DNA of 15,542 bases, taken from assembly GCA_902775075.1 (NCBI GenBank), contig CACYKX010000057.1, positions 1-15,542 on the forward strand. The letters run 5' to 3'. Positions within the stretch are counted from its first letter, which is position 1; the number at the start of each line of letters is the position of its first letter. Position numbers and translations under genes: made by a program. A model generated the notes under the pieces. That model was not told the DNA's origin and ran no database searches. It saw only the letters and a program-made list of their open reading frames with translations. Source of the DNA: an uncultured Prevotellaceae bacterium. Its GTDB lineage: Bacteria; Bacteroidota; Bacteroidia; Bacteroidales; Bacteroidaceae. This document shows positions 6,929-14,920 of the stretch, piece after piece.

Positions 6929-9303
6929 CTCTCATCCTTTTCTGCTAACGCCTTCAGCTCTTCTAAATGCTTCTGCGCTCGCTCTATTTCGTCGCGCAGT
7001 CTTTCTGGCATATACTCCGCGACCATTTCATAGTACATCCGATTCAAATCCTGCTTCAGATAGCTGTCAGCAACCATGTCTTTAAGCAGTCTAAAGTCTT
7101 TTTCCAGACGAGAGAACTGGTCTCTATCCTGAGACTTCATCGTGGGATTCTCCTTTTGCTCCATATACTCTCTATACAGTTCAACCATTTCACTGATTTT
7201 CCCCAAGGCAATTCCTCCAATGGTTTCATTTAAGAAGAAATGGTCATCCAATAAATCATAGATATTGGCAGCAAACGATTCTTTCATTGGTTGTCTGCCC
7301 TCTTTCGAGAGATACAGTACGTTTCTTCTACTAACGTCAGACAGTATAAACGGTGAGTGTGTCACAAACAACAAATGAATGCCCTTAATGTGACGCAACT
7401 GCGCCCTTTCTATCTGGTTAAGGAAATAGGCAATAAGCGTTCTCTGATATTCGGGATGGAAATATAGCTCCACTTCCTCCATGATTACCGTCACATAGTC
7501 GTACTCGATTCTGTCAGTCTCTGTAGCTCGGTAATCCAGGTTCCTCAGATGATACACCAGAGCGCCAGATGAATTGAGCCTTTGTTGTTGTCCCGAACTG
7601 AGTGACGACAAGGGAAATTGGTTGCCGCCAGTGTCCATCAGCATAATCTCTCCTTTGAACACTGGGGGTGGTAGTTTTTTCAGCATAGAAGACAGACTTT
7701 CACCTTCATTATGTATTTCCTTTTTCAGTTCAGAAAACGGTATCAGCCATTTATAGCCCTCAGGTGACCATAAAATAGGTTGCGCATTGTACATACTACC
7801 CTTCCGCTCTTTCAGATAGTTGATTGTCTGACGCAGTTTAAGGGTTGTATAGTCATCTTTCCGGAGGATACTTTCAATGTCCCTTTCCAAAGTTTTCTTG
7901 ATACTATAGTTTGGCCAGTTTAGTTTCATAGCATCACAAGTAGCATCATAATGATAAGAGGCTTTCTTGTATGGTTCATACGTAGATAGTATCTCGATAA
8001 CTTTGTATGGGATGTATAGTATCGCCTTGTTTGCCGGATTATCCAAGTCCCGCAAATACTCATCAAGCGACTCGTTTAGCTCCACCACATTGATTTCCCG
8101 GAGTACTTCCCAAACAGCTAGTAACAAAAGTAGGCGATACAGTTGTGCATAGTTCATCCATCTTAGATTTCTCCCTGGCATGAAGAAACGCATCTCCTGT
8201 ATCAAGTCAAATGGGTGATCGTATTTCTCCTCTTCGTATGCTCGCGCTATAAAGTCAACATAACCTGCAAGATCAGTATAACCATGCTTTGGAGTATGGT
8301 CAACTTCATAACTCGATAGCCAATTGACGAGAGCGTCATTCTTTTCCAGGATCTCGTCCAAAGTTGAAAAGAACTCATGAAAATTGCCAAGAAGTTCTTT
8401 TGCCGTTTCCATTGGTTCTGAACCTTCGAGGTCTTCCATTCGACACTCATCATCGGCCACCGCCTCAAAATAATCCCGAAGGGTAACATCTAGCATCTTC
8501 GAACTATTTTCCAGTGAGAATCCAAAGCCAAAGGCTTCAATCCCCTCACTCACTATACGTTGCTCCCTTTCATTTCCAGCATCTGTGAAGATTGCCATCA
8601 GCCGCTGTATCGACAGCCCTAGCTCTTTGTTTACATTGATGTTCCCATCTGTCCTCATCGGATTGATGACCAATGGTGTCTGATAAGAGTCATTCTTGTG
8701 GAATAGTCCGTCCAACCAGCATCCATTGCCATTTGATTCAAATGCAAAATGCAGTGAATTATAGGAATAAAGGGCATAATTTACTACAAGGGTATAGAAC
8801 AGTTTCTGTCGATGATCATGCCGCAACTTTTCAAGTTTTTGACTATCACCCCGCTCCGAAAGGTCGATTTCCTTGTCTTCCTCATACCATTTCAGTCCAT
8901 CCTCATCACACCTGATGCTGTAAATTACATCATCAATCTCATAGAACATGGCTGCACTCATCTTTGTGACAAAACGCAGTGATTCCTGTGAAGCCTTAAA
9001 ACCCGAAACATAGGCAAAATTATTGATTAGGCGTAGAATCAATTCAATGACGGTACTTTTCCCTTCTCCATTCCTGCCCACAATAGCAGAGACCTCTACA
9101 CTAATTCTTCTTCCATCAAGTCCTTGAACATCATACAGTCTGAGTCCCTCATCAGCTTTGCTTACCCGTCGGACAAAATGCGTCCCAGGCACATCCTCGT
9201 ACCCCTGAAAGAAGAAATAAGTCGTGTAAGGCATCAATACCTTGCTTAAGTATTTGGGACTGTCACCCAATACTTTAAGTGCAATAATGCGAAATGTAGA
9301 CAT
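6925..9303 (-). CDS. Large ABC/AAA-type ATPase, PtuA-like (OLD/AAA_21 class)
   Basis: A 792-residue soluble ATPase. Walker A is GRNGEGKS at 76-83. A long middle region includes WLDGLFHKND and the block VINPMRTDGNINVN near residue 215, which I associate with defence ATPases of this size. The ABC-like signature SSGQQQRL lies near 569-576, a Walker B variant VIMEEVELYFHPE near 606-618, and the switch histidine in FVTHSPFIL near 649. The C-terminal 130 residues are helical and charged, and there is no Toprim domain, unlike OLD nucleases. It is much longer than a minimal PtuA (roughly 450-550 residues) because of the insert between Walker A and the signature. It starts 9 nt after qatD and overlaps the HNH gene by ATGA, which makes the HNH protein its likely partner. 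The ATPase is probably the sensor or gate that licenses nuclease activity. Confidence 0.82.
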   Translation of the reverse strand: MSTFRIIALKVLGDSPKYLSKVLMPYTTYFFFQGYEDVPGTHFVRRVSKADEGLRLYDVQGLDGRRISVEVSAIVGRNGEGKSTVIELILRLINNFAYVSGFKASQESLRFVTKMSAAMFYEIDDVIYSIRCDEDGLKWYEEDKEIDLSERGDSQKLEKLRHDHRQKLFYTLVVNYALYSYNSLHFAFESNGNGCWLDGLFHKNDSYQTPLVINPMRTDGNINVNKELGLSIQRLMAIFTDAGNEREQRIVSEGIEAFGFGFSLENSSKMLDVTLRDYFEAVADDECRMEDLEGSEPMETAKELLGNFHEFFSTLDEILEKNDALVNWLSSYEVDHTPKHGYTDLAGYVDFIARAYEEEKYDHPFDLIQEMRFFMPGRNLRWMNYAQLYRLLLLLAVWEVLREINVVELNESLDEYLRDLDNPANKAILYIPYKVIEILSTYEPYKKASYHYDATCDAMKLNWPNYSIKKTLERDIESILRKDDYTTLKLRQTINYLKERKGSMYNAQPILWSPEGYKWLIPFSELKKEIHNEGESLSSMLKKLPPPVFKGEIMLMDTGGNQFPLSSLSSGQQQRLNSSGALVYHLRNLDYRATETDRIEYDYVTVIMEEVELYFHPEYQRTLIAYFLNQIERAQLRHIKGIHLLFVTHSPFILSDVSRRNVLYLSKEGRQPMKESFAANIYDLLDDHFFLNETIGGIALGKISEMVELYREYMEQKENPTMKSQDRDQFSRLEKDFRLLKDMVADSYLKQDLNRMYYEMVAEYMPERLRDEIERAQKHLEELKALAEKDER

Positions 9304-9312
9304 GGTATTTCG

Positions 9313-10008
9313 TTAATTCGTTTTCTTCAAATTACTCAGCAAACTCATCAAATTATGATACACGTCCTCTTCTGACATTCCCAAATACCGTAACACCTTT
9401 CGGATGTCAGTCCTTTCATTATATGGTGCATCCGTTTCTGTCAAAATCCTCTCTTTTGGCAATTTCTTTAATATCGCCTGACCATTTTTTGACAGGCACA
9501 TAGCCTCATTCACCGAGAAATAATACCCTCTCTCCAGTATTTTATCAATCAATCCCACAGAACCGCTATACCAATGAAAGATTACATTCTTGATGTCATA
9601 CTCTGTCAGCAACTCTAATAATTCTTTCTCAGCCCTGCGTGAATGAACACTTATAATTTTCTTCTTCTCTCGCAAAAACGATAAAACATTATGCAGAATA
9701 CCAATTTGCATCTCTTTGGTACTATATCCTTCTCGTGAAAAATCCAGTCCAATCTCCCCTATATAGGATGTTTCATCAATATAACGTCGAAACAAAGACA
9801 TTTCCTTTTGCCCTTCCTCCGCCAACATAGGATGCATCCCCAAAGATAGTCTGATATGCCGAAACATCTTCACATGGTCTATACCCATCTGAAAGTGACT
9901 CGGCAAATTAGTCATACCGATCACGATGTCACCTGCATCTTCTCTCTCTCTGATATACCGCTCAGGATTAGGCATCATGTCAAAGTGACAATGTGTATCA
10001 ATCATCAT
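9313..10008 (-). CDS. qatD: QatD, TatD-family metal-dependent DNase
   Basis: A 231-residue protein of the TatD amidohydrolase superfamily. The metal-site residues are all visible: THCHFD with His6 and His8, GEIGLD with Glu85, VHSRRA with His122, FHWYSG with His145, and TETDAPY with Asp193. TatD proteins usually have about 255-265 residues, so this is a compact form typical of QatD. In the four-gene Qat system QatD is required for anti-phage protection, presumably as a nuclease. The ATG at 10008 overlaps the qatC stop by 4 nt (ATGA); the second codon is also ATG, so the true start may be 10005. The gene order A-B-C-D is the canonical one. Confidence 0.9.
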   Translation of the reverse strand: MMIDTHCHFDMMPNPERYIREREDAGDIVIGMTNLPSHFQMGIDHVKMFRHIRLSLGMHPMLAEEGQKEMSLFRRYIDETSYIGEIGLDFSREGYSTKEMQIGILHNVLSFLREKKKIISVHSRRAEKELLELLTEYDIKNVIFHWYSGSVGLIDKILERGYYFSVNEAMCLSKNGQAILKKLPKERILTETDAPYNERTDIRKVLRYLGMSEEDVYHNLMSLLSNLKKTN

Positions 10009-11360
10009 ACGCCAAACAATCTTTTTGTTTCTTCCGACGCTTCATCTTTTACCCATTGCTTTATTTCAACTCGGGTCCTCTTTACCACATCGGCATATTC
10101 ATTCAACAGGTCAAGTCGCAAATGTCCATTCTCTAACAAGCCTCGTCCAATTTCTTTCTTGTCTATATTTCTTCTGATGAAACTTACAAGAGCTGGCATG
10201 TCGGGAATATCCATCATGCTCCGTTTCTGAGAGTTGAAAATGTCAGTTCCTACTTTTTCCGATACACCAATTTTATGCAGTGCAGCCCTCCTGTATATGC
10301 ATGGCATACAAACCCCACAATGTGAAGCATGTGCATCGTCACGTATGTCTTTTCTTGTTCCTCGTTTTCCACAAGAACAAGAATGTAGATAGGTAGCTTT
10401 CAACATGTCTATATCCTTACATTTCTCAACCATCTCACCCTTGGTACATAATTGATAGTCATTGATGATATGATGGTTCAACGCAACAGAGTGAAGGAAT
10501 CGCTCCATTAGTTCAAGGAAATGCGGATGGGTAGTTCGAGTGCTACAACTACTGCGCCTTGATGGTGTCAGAGGGTAGTTCAGCGAAATGGTTCCATTCT
10601 CTGGAATATGAACTGGCATCGTTGAGTCGATAGAATCTGCTACCAATATTGCCATACTTAGGAACAAAAAGGACCTTGATCGAAGGGTGGTCTCTTTCTC
10701 GTATGAATCACCATTTATAGCATGCTTACTCATATCAACCCTTGTGGGTAGATAATGATAATGTTGATATTTCTTCTGCAATTCACGCAAAATTTCCTCT
10801 TGATCCGTTTTTGCGCCCTTGAACATCGAGTCTGTATGTGACACTAGACATACATTGTCTGATGACATTGCCAACTGATTGATTGCTCCTATCAAAGAGT
10901 CCATTCCACCAGAAAACAGATTCACCGCCTTATGCTTATCACGAAAGCTGTCCTTATACACTTTTTGGTGTTTCCCTGGTTTGTACATTCTGTTTAGAGT
11001 ACGACGCTCAAAGAACACGTGCCACAAATCGCCTGTAAGAAACTTCAATGTTTCTTCTAATTCATTTTTAGCAGCAAAAAAGCAATCAGGTTTCTCTACT
11101 GGAAAAACAACTTCGATTTCTCGACTCCACCCGTCAAAACCAATATTCTCTCGTGGCAACAGAATATCTATACCATATACAATGCAGGAAATGACAAACA
11201 GATCAAAAGCCGTTCCTGATTGTACTTTAGTAAACTCATACAAGTTCCTATAGTCGATGTTCATGGCCACCGATGTCCTAGGCTCATCCCCATAGTTTAA
11301 GACGATAGAAGAAAAACCGTATGGAGTCTGAGGGTGTGACAAAGATACTTCAACCTTCAT
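10005..11360 (-). CDS. qatC: QatC, QueC-like PP-loop enzyme
   Basis: A 451-residue protein, longer than QueC (about 220-240 residues) because of an N-terminal extension of about 140 residues. The PP-loop ATP-binding motif is FSGGMDS (SGG at 150-152). Later come the QueC-like blocks PENG, LNYPLTPSRRS and STRTTHPHF, and a zinc site with CSCGKRG (Cys328, Cys330) and CGVCMPC (Cys348, Cys351, Cys354). QueC makes preQ0 from carboxy-deazaguanine; QatC is its defence paralogue and is thought to act on QatB rather than in tRNA modification. I chose ATG 11360 (MKVEVSLS) instead of the TTG at 11369, because ATG is favoured and both positions overlap qatB anyway (11 nt with ATG, 20 nt with TTG). The end overlaps qatD by 4 nt. 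Confidence 0.9.
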   Translation of the reverse strand: MKVEVSLSHPQTPYGFSSIVLNYGDEPRTSVAMNIDYRNLYEFTKVQSGTAFDLFVISCIVYGIDILLPRENIGFDGWSREIEVVFPVEKPDCFFAAKNELEETLKFLTGDLWHVFFERRTLNRMYKPGKHQKVYKDSFRDKHKAVNLFSGGMDSLIGAINQLAMSSDNVCLVSHTDSMFKGAKTDQEEILRELQKKYQHYHYLPTRVDMSKHAINGDSYEKETTLRSRSFLFLSMAILVADSIDSTMPVHIPENGTISLNYPLTPSRRSSCSTRTTHPHFLELMERFLHSVALNHHIINDYQLCTKGEMVEKCKDIDMLKATYLHSCSCGKRGTRKDIRDDAHASHCGVCMPCIYRRAALHKIGVSEKVGTDIFNSQKRSMMDIPDMPALVSFIRRNIDKKEIGRGLLENGHLRLDLLNEYADVVKRTRVEIKQWVKDEASEETKRLFGV

Positions 11361-12087
11361 AGTCCTCAAATGCCTTTAATGTATCACGAAAGATGTCTTG
11401 CATCAGTTTCTTTCCGTATTCTGAATTCCAGTCCACTTTACTCAAATCCCTGTGCTTGGAGATGGTCTTGGTCTTCTCCACTATATAGTCTTTCAGGTCT
11501 TTATAGAAATTGTCTGTTTCCCTGATGCCTTTTTCTTTTATTAGCTTTTCATAGAAATCGGTACACAAATGCTGGTATAGATAGTTCCCGAAATACTTTA
11601 CCAGGATCTCTTCAACTCCAAACTCCCTGATGGCAGCATCAAACTCATCACCCAGTTCTTCTACGGTTTCAGCTTCCGCTCCAATCTCTTCAAGTAGTTC
11701 TCGCATAGCTGCTTTGGCTGCTAGTTCATCGAGTGTGCCTGCATTCTCAGCACAATGCTCTAGGATAAGGTTAATAGCTTCGTCAGCATCCTTTACCTCC
11801 ACCCCATCAGCCAATTGCCCCAAGGCACTACCGAATCCGCTACTCTGAGCACTACCGATAAATGAACCGAATCGCTGTGCTGCCCTTACTCCGGCACGCC
11901 CACCAGTATTTGAACTGCCAGACGATGCACCATGCGACCCTCCAAGATGAGCCACAGTGTGCGACATCACGTTACCAAGAGACTGTTTGGTAGGATGACC
12001 GCCATTAACAGCCTTGGTAATGGTGCTGCTCAGAGTACTCCAGGTCGGAGTTCCTTTCATTCCCCCGTATGATTTCGACGTACCCAT
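11350..12087 (-). CDS. qatB: QatB
   Basis: A 245-residue protein recognised by its start, MGTSKSYGGMKGTP, its glycine/serine/histidine-rich disordered N-terminal third (to about residue 90), and its position between a KAP ATPase and a QueC-like protein. Residues 95-170 are acidic and helical (AINLILEHC, ELAAKAAMRELLEEIGAE). The C-terminal part is charged with aromatic residues (YFGNYLYQHLC). QatB is essential in the Qat system; no enzymatic motif is visible. After removal of Met the protein would expose an N-terminal glycine, a probable acceptor for a deazaguanine group added by QatC. It starts 6 nt after the qatA stop and overlaps qatC by 11 nt. Confidence 0.85.
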   Translation of the reverse strand: MGTSKSYGGMKGTPTWSTLSSTITKAVNGGHPTKQSLGNVMSHTVAHLGGSHGASSGSSNTGGRAGVRAAQRFGSFIGSAQSSGFGSALGQLADGVEVKDADEAINLILEHCAENAGTLDELAAKAAMRELLEEIGAEAETVEELGDEFDAAIREFGVEEILVKYFGNYLYQHLCTDFYEKLIKEKGIRETDNFYKDLKDYIVEKTKTISKHRDLSKVDWNSEYGKKLMQDIFRDTLKAFEDYEG

Positions 12088-12093
12088 TGCTAA

Positions 12094-13914
12094 TCAATTC
12101 TTCAAGTCCTGATATTCAGAGTGATTCTCTGCTATTCTGTTTACGATTTCCTTCAGCGCTGGTTTACTTTTTATGTTCACAGCCTTACACATGGCTCTGA
12201 ACTCGCCACCACACGAACAACCTTCACCTATCATAAGTTCAAATAGGTTAAACACCTGCTTTCTTTCTGCGTTATTAGCAACGGCACGCTTCGACAGTTC
12301 GCTGTACAATTCATGTTGAAGACTCTCTTGCAACCCCTGCACATCGCCCTTTATCTTATTGCGTATAAGGTTCTCTGCCTGTCCCTTAACTATAAGCGAA
12401 GTAATGATGGTCTTAACGATTGGCGGTGTCATAGCATTTGACATAGATTCTAGCCTGTCACGCGAAATCCAATAGTAATCCCTAAGGTCTATGTTGGCCA
12501 GGCTCGGTTCAGATTCAAGCCAAGTCACCATCTTTGCCTGCTTCCATTCCTTATACTTTTCCGCTATAATATGTCCACCGTTATCTTGCCTCATCTCCAG
12601 TTCCTTTAACTGTGGAGAATATCCCTTATTCTGCGACTGCCACTTATATAACTCAGCAAACCTATTGGGCTCAGCATATTCAAGTATCATCAACTTGGCA
12701 AGCACGTCTACCTTAAAGTCCGCCAGTTTAGCCACATCTGCTAACTTAGTGCGCAGGACAAATGTATTAAGAAACCGTTTTATTTGTCTGGGGTTGCCAT
12801 CCAGATTGCCAGCAATCAATGGTGACAGTTTAGATATAAGAGAAACTTTTTCTTCCAGTCTCTTTTTAACGTCTTCGTCTGAAATAGTTTGTTTCACTTC
12901 TTCTATTCCAAAAACACTGTATCGGTCTTTCTTGCGGAACTCTTTAAATGCGGTAATAACTTCCCCCATGCCTTTTTTCCCAAACTCTTCCTCGCAGAAC
13001 AATAATGTAATATAAGTCTCAACTTCAGAATCCGACAACTTAGGCAATGTATAAGGCACTTGTATCAGTTTTTCCAGATAATCTACCACCACACGCTTAT
13101 TTTCCTCCGCATCATCTCGTGCTATCAAGTCCTTATAACGATGACGTATGGCATCCCTCACGATTCTCGGATCTGCCCCAATCACAAAGGCACTGTTATC
13201 CACATTCAGAAATAGTTTTATGGCTTCAAGATTGTCTATAATCCTGTCCGGCAGACATCTGTCCAAATCATCGATCAACACTATCAGTTTACTTATACCT
13301 GCTTCATCAAGAAGTTCCTTGAAGTCATCTCTGAACTTACGTACCACTTGATATTGCTCTTCAATACTGGGTTGGGAGCCTTCTTTAAAGTATTTCTCTT
13401 TGAACTTATCATAGTCTAAGTCCCTCACCGCTTCTGCAATTTTGGCAGGGTTTCCAGAAAGCCCCTTAATCCATTCAAATATTTGTGGCCCAAGACTTAA
13501 CCCTCCAGTCAAAGAAGCTGTTACCAATGGGATCGCTACATTCTTCACACCAAAACCGATAGTGCGCATCCAGTTTACCGACTTGGCAAGAGTGGCTAAC
13601 TTGTCCTTTGCCTTTTGAGGCAGCGACTTATTATCTTCAAAACTCTTCAAGATAGCTTCTATCAAAGCAGCTTTTGCATCATCATACCCCTCGAATACCC
13701 ATCCGTTGAACTGGAGACACATCGTAGTCTTATTCTCTTCTGCGTCATAGGCATTCTTCAACGATTCCATAATGCTCGATTTGCCGCTCCCCCAATCTCC
13801 AAATACTCCTATGGTGATAGGAAGCATCTCAGGTTCATCAATTAGCCCCTTTATCAGATTTGCATGGACATCAAAACCAAGATAATCATTTACTGCTATA
13901 TTGTCTGACCACAT
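12094..13914 (-). CDS. qatA: QatA, KAP-family P-loop NTPase
   Basis: A 606-residue KAP ATPase. It opens with NDYLGFDVHANLIKGLI, the usual QatA lead-in, then Walker A GDWGSGKSS at 39-47, the conserved LQFNGWVFEG strand near 67-76, and Walker B IVLIDDLDR at 211-219 followed by the KAP-type LPDRIIDNLEAIKLFL. A moderately hydrophobic stretch at about 118-142 lies where many KAP proteins carry inserted membrane helices; here it looks too weak for confident membrane insertion. NPRQIKRFLN near residue 380 is the sensor-2 region. The length is normal for QatA. It is the first gene of the Qat set; its ATG follows a short ORF stop by only 4 nt (13919-13921). KAP ATPases in defence are thought to sense the invader and control the effector subunits. 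Confidence 0.92.
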   Translation of the reverse strand: MWSDNIAVNDYLGFDVHANLIKGLIDEPEMLPITIGVFGDWGSGKSSIMESLKNAYDAEENKTTMCLQFNGWVFEGYDDAKAALIEAILKSFEDNKSLPQKAKDKLATLAKSVNWMRTIGFGVKNVAIPLVTASLTGGLSLGPQIFEWIKGLSGNPAKIAEAVRDLDYDKFKEKYFKEGSQPSIEEQYQVVRKFRDDFKELLDEAGISKLIVLIDDLDRCLPDRIIDNLEAIKLFLNVDNSAFVIGADPRIVRDAIRHRYKDLIARDDAEENKRVVVDYLEKLIQVPYTLPKLSDSEVETYITLLFCEEEFGKKGMGEVITAFKEFRKKDRYSVFGIEEVKQTISDEDVKKRLEEKVSLISKLSPLIAGNLDGNPRQIKRFLNTFVLRTKLADVAKLADFKVDVLAKLMILEYAEPNRFAELYKWQSQNKGYSPQLKELEMRQDNGGHIIAEKYKEWKQAKMVTWLESEPSLANIDLRDYYWISRDRLESMSNAMTPPIVKTIITSLIVKGQAENLIRNKIKGDVQGLQESLQHELYSELSKRAVANNAERKQVFNLFELMIGEGCSCGGEFRAMCKAVNIKSKPALKEIVNRIAENHSEYQDLKN

Positions 13915-13918
13915 ATCC

Positions 13919-14044
13919 TTATGTATTTTTTTGTACTTTTACAATTTCATTTACATACTTCATCTTCTTCCCTAGCACAGTACTCAAAATCATCTAGAAG
14001 CCCTTTGTAAATGATTAACTGCTGCAGTAATGTGGTGAAATTCA
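13919..14044 (-). pseudogene. Decayed copy of the 52-codon small ORF, just upstream of qatA
   Basis: Read on the - strand, this stretch is homologous to the small ORF at 14115-14273. Its last part, MILSTVLGKKMKYVNEIV, is still open from ATG 13993 to TAA 13919-13921 (24 codons) and matches MILCTVLGKKMEYAGEVI of the other copy. Upstream, the frame is interrupted by a TAG at 13994-13996, where the other copy has a glutamine codon (CAG), and by a TAA at 14015-14017 next to a one-codon indel. The open 24-codon tail could still be translated and ends 4 nt before the qatA start, so a leader role is possible. Apart from this, the area holds only a perfect 11-bp palindrome, GTGAAATTCAC, at 14035-14045. 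Confidence 0.5.
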
Positions 14045-14114
14045 CTAACTATCAAGAAACCAACTAGGCACCCCACCGTATTATGCTTCACATCATCCAA
14101 CTCCAAGAAGCCTA

Positions 14115-14273
14115 TCATAAAGTGAAGCTGTAGTACCTCTGTATCACCTCCCCAGCATATTCCATCTTCTTCCCCAACACCGTACAGAGTATCATCTGTA
14201 TATCCTTGATGAAAGAATAATGACAGTAATAGTAGTAGTTCAACCGCACCTTATCAGCTTTACATCCCTTCAT
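14115..14273 (-). CDS. Small protein of unknown function (52 residues), coupled to the upstream membrane protein
   Basis: The ATG at 14273 shares one base with the TAA of the upstream gene (TAATG), the classic layout for stop-restart translation. The 52-residue product begins MKGCKADKVRLN, continues with a run of tyrosines (YYYYCHY), has the segment IKDIQMILCTVLGKKMEY, and ends RYYSFTL before TGA at 14115-14117. No signal peptide, membrane helix or known domain is seen, and I do not recognise the family. A partly decayed second copy lies at 13919-14044. In the best-matching 13 codons the copies differ mostly at silent positions, which supports coding. The spacing to qatA is about 200 bp. It may be a small partner of the membrane protein or an unrelated repeat-borne ORF. 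Confidence 0.45.
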   Translation of the reverse strand: MKGCKADKVRLNYYYYCHYSFIKDIQMILCTVLGKKMEYAGEVIQRYYSFTL

Positions 14274-14812
14274 TATTTTACAAACAATGTATACTCTATT
14301 ATTAGCGTTATAAAACCAATCAAGAGTTGTATAAAAAAATTATAAGAACAATTGTGCATCTTTCCAGAGCTATCGTCTTTTGACATTTTAAAGTGCTTTG
14401 AAATAACAACAGTTGGTTCATATTGCTTGATAGGCACGAATGAAGCAAAAAACATCATAATACCTATACATATTAAAAAAATAGGGTTAGCCGACATTTC
14501 TACATAATTGCACAATCCTAACACACCGAGACCTACCAACGCAATACCTGCTGGTCGCAAGATCCACAAGAAAACAAATATAATAAGTGCAAATGTCGCA
14601 TATAAGTACTCTCCTATAACAGCCAAAATCGCAGATGAGGAATTCGCCGCAACAGGGTCAATCTTAGTGTGACACGAAGTAAGAAGCCCAACGGATAAAA
14701 TAGCTAAAGTGGCGACAGCAATGGAAGATGTCATCATTCTGCTGACAGATTTCATAGTATTTTTCATAATTAACCCATAATCAGGCCAACGTGTACCGGA
14801 AGAAGCCTTCAT
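14273..14812 (-). CDS. Hypothetical multi-pass membrane protein with lipoprotein-like signal
   Basis: At most 179 residues, not recognised as a named family. After a charged N-terminus comes a hydrophobic segment AVATLAILSVGLLTSC that ends in a lipobox-like LTSC, with cysteine at residue 48 of the longest form. Four more hydrophobic segments follow (about residues 63-86, 88-104, 111-126 and 159-177), separated by short polar loops; the longest loop, about 127-155, is charged. The longest form starts at ATG 14812, but the ATG at 14767 (MKNTMKSVSR) gives a signal of normal length with the cysteine at residue 32, and I prefer it. The gene lies downstream of a good -7 element and is coupled to the small ORF by TAATG. 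Its location ahead of Qat suggests co-transcription; a role in defence is unproven. Confidence 0.6.
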   Translation of the reverse strand: MKASSGTRWPDYGLIMKNTMKSVSRMMTSSIAVATLAILSVGLLTSCHTKIDPVAANSSSAILAVIGEYLYATFALIIFVFLWILRPAGIALVGLGVLGLCNYVEMSANPIFLICIGIMMFFASFVPIKQYEPTVVISKHFKMSKDDSSGKMHNCSYNFFIQLLIGFITLIIEYTLFVK

Positions 14813-14920
14813 TTTTAACTTTTAACTGATTAAAATCCTAGTGCTTAAACTCCGTTTTGCCTGCCTTGAAATATTTATAATTCAAATACGATTATAGTTT
14901 CAATTACATCTGATGTCGCT

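Noticed and set aside
5987..9303. A retron-type Septu system
   Set aside because: No reverse transcriptase gene and no msr/msd-like structure were seen near the ATPase-HNH pair.
10879..11253. A + strand open frame of 124 codons
   Set aside because: It is fully antisense to qatC, which has clear QueC-like motifs.
12491..13015. A + strand open frame of 174 codons
   Set aside because: It is antisense to qatA and has serine/leucine-rich low-complexity composition without family features.
13915..14272. A tRNA or structured RNA gene upstream of qatA
   Set aside because: No cloverleaf or conserved RNA motif is visible; the similarity between the two halves is best explained by duplicated small ORFs.
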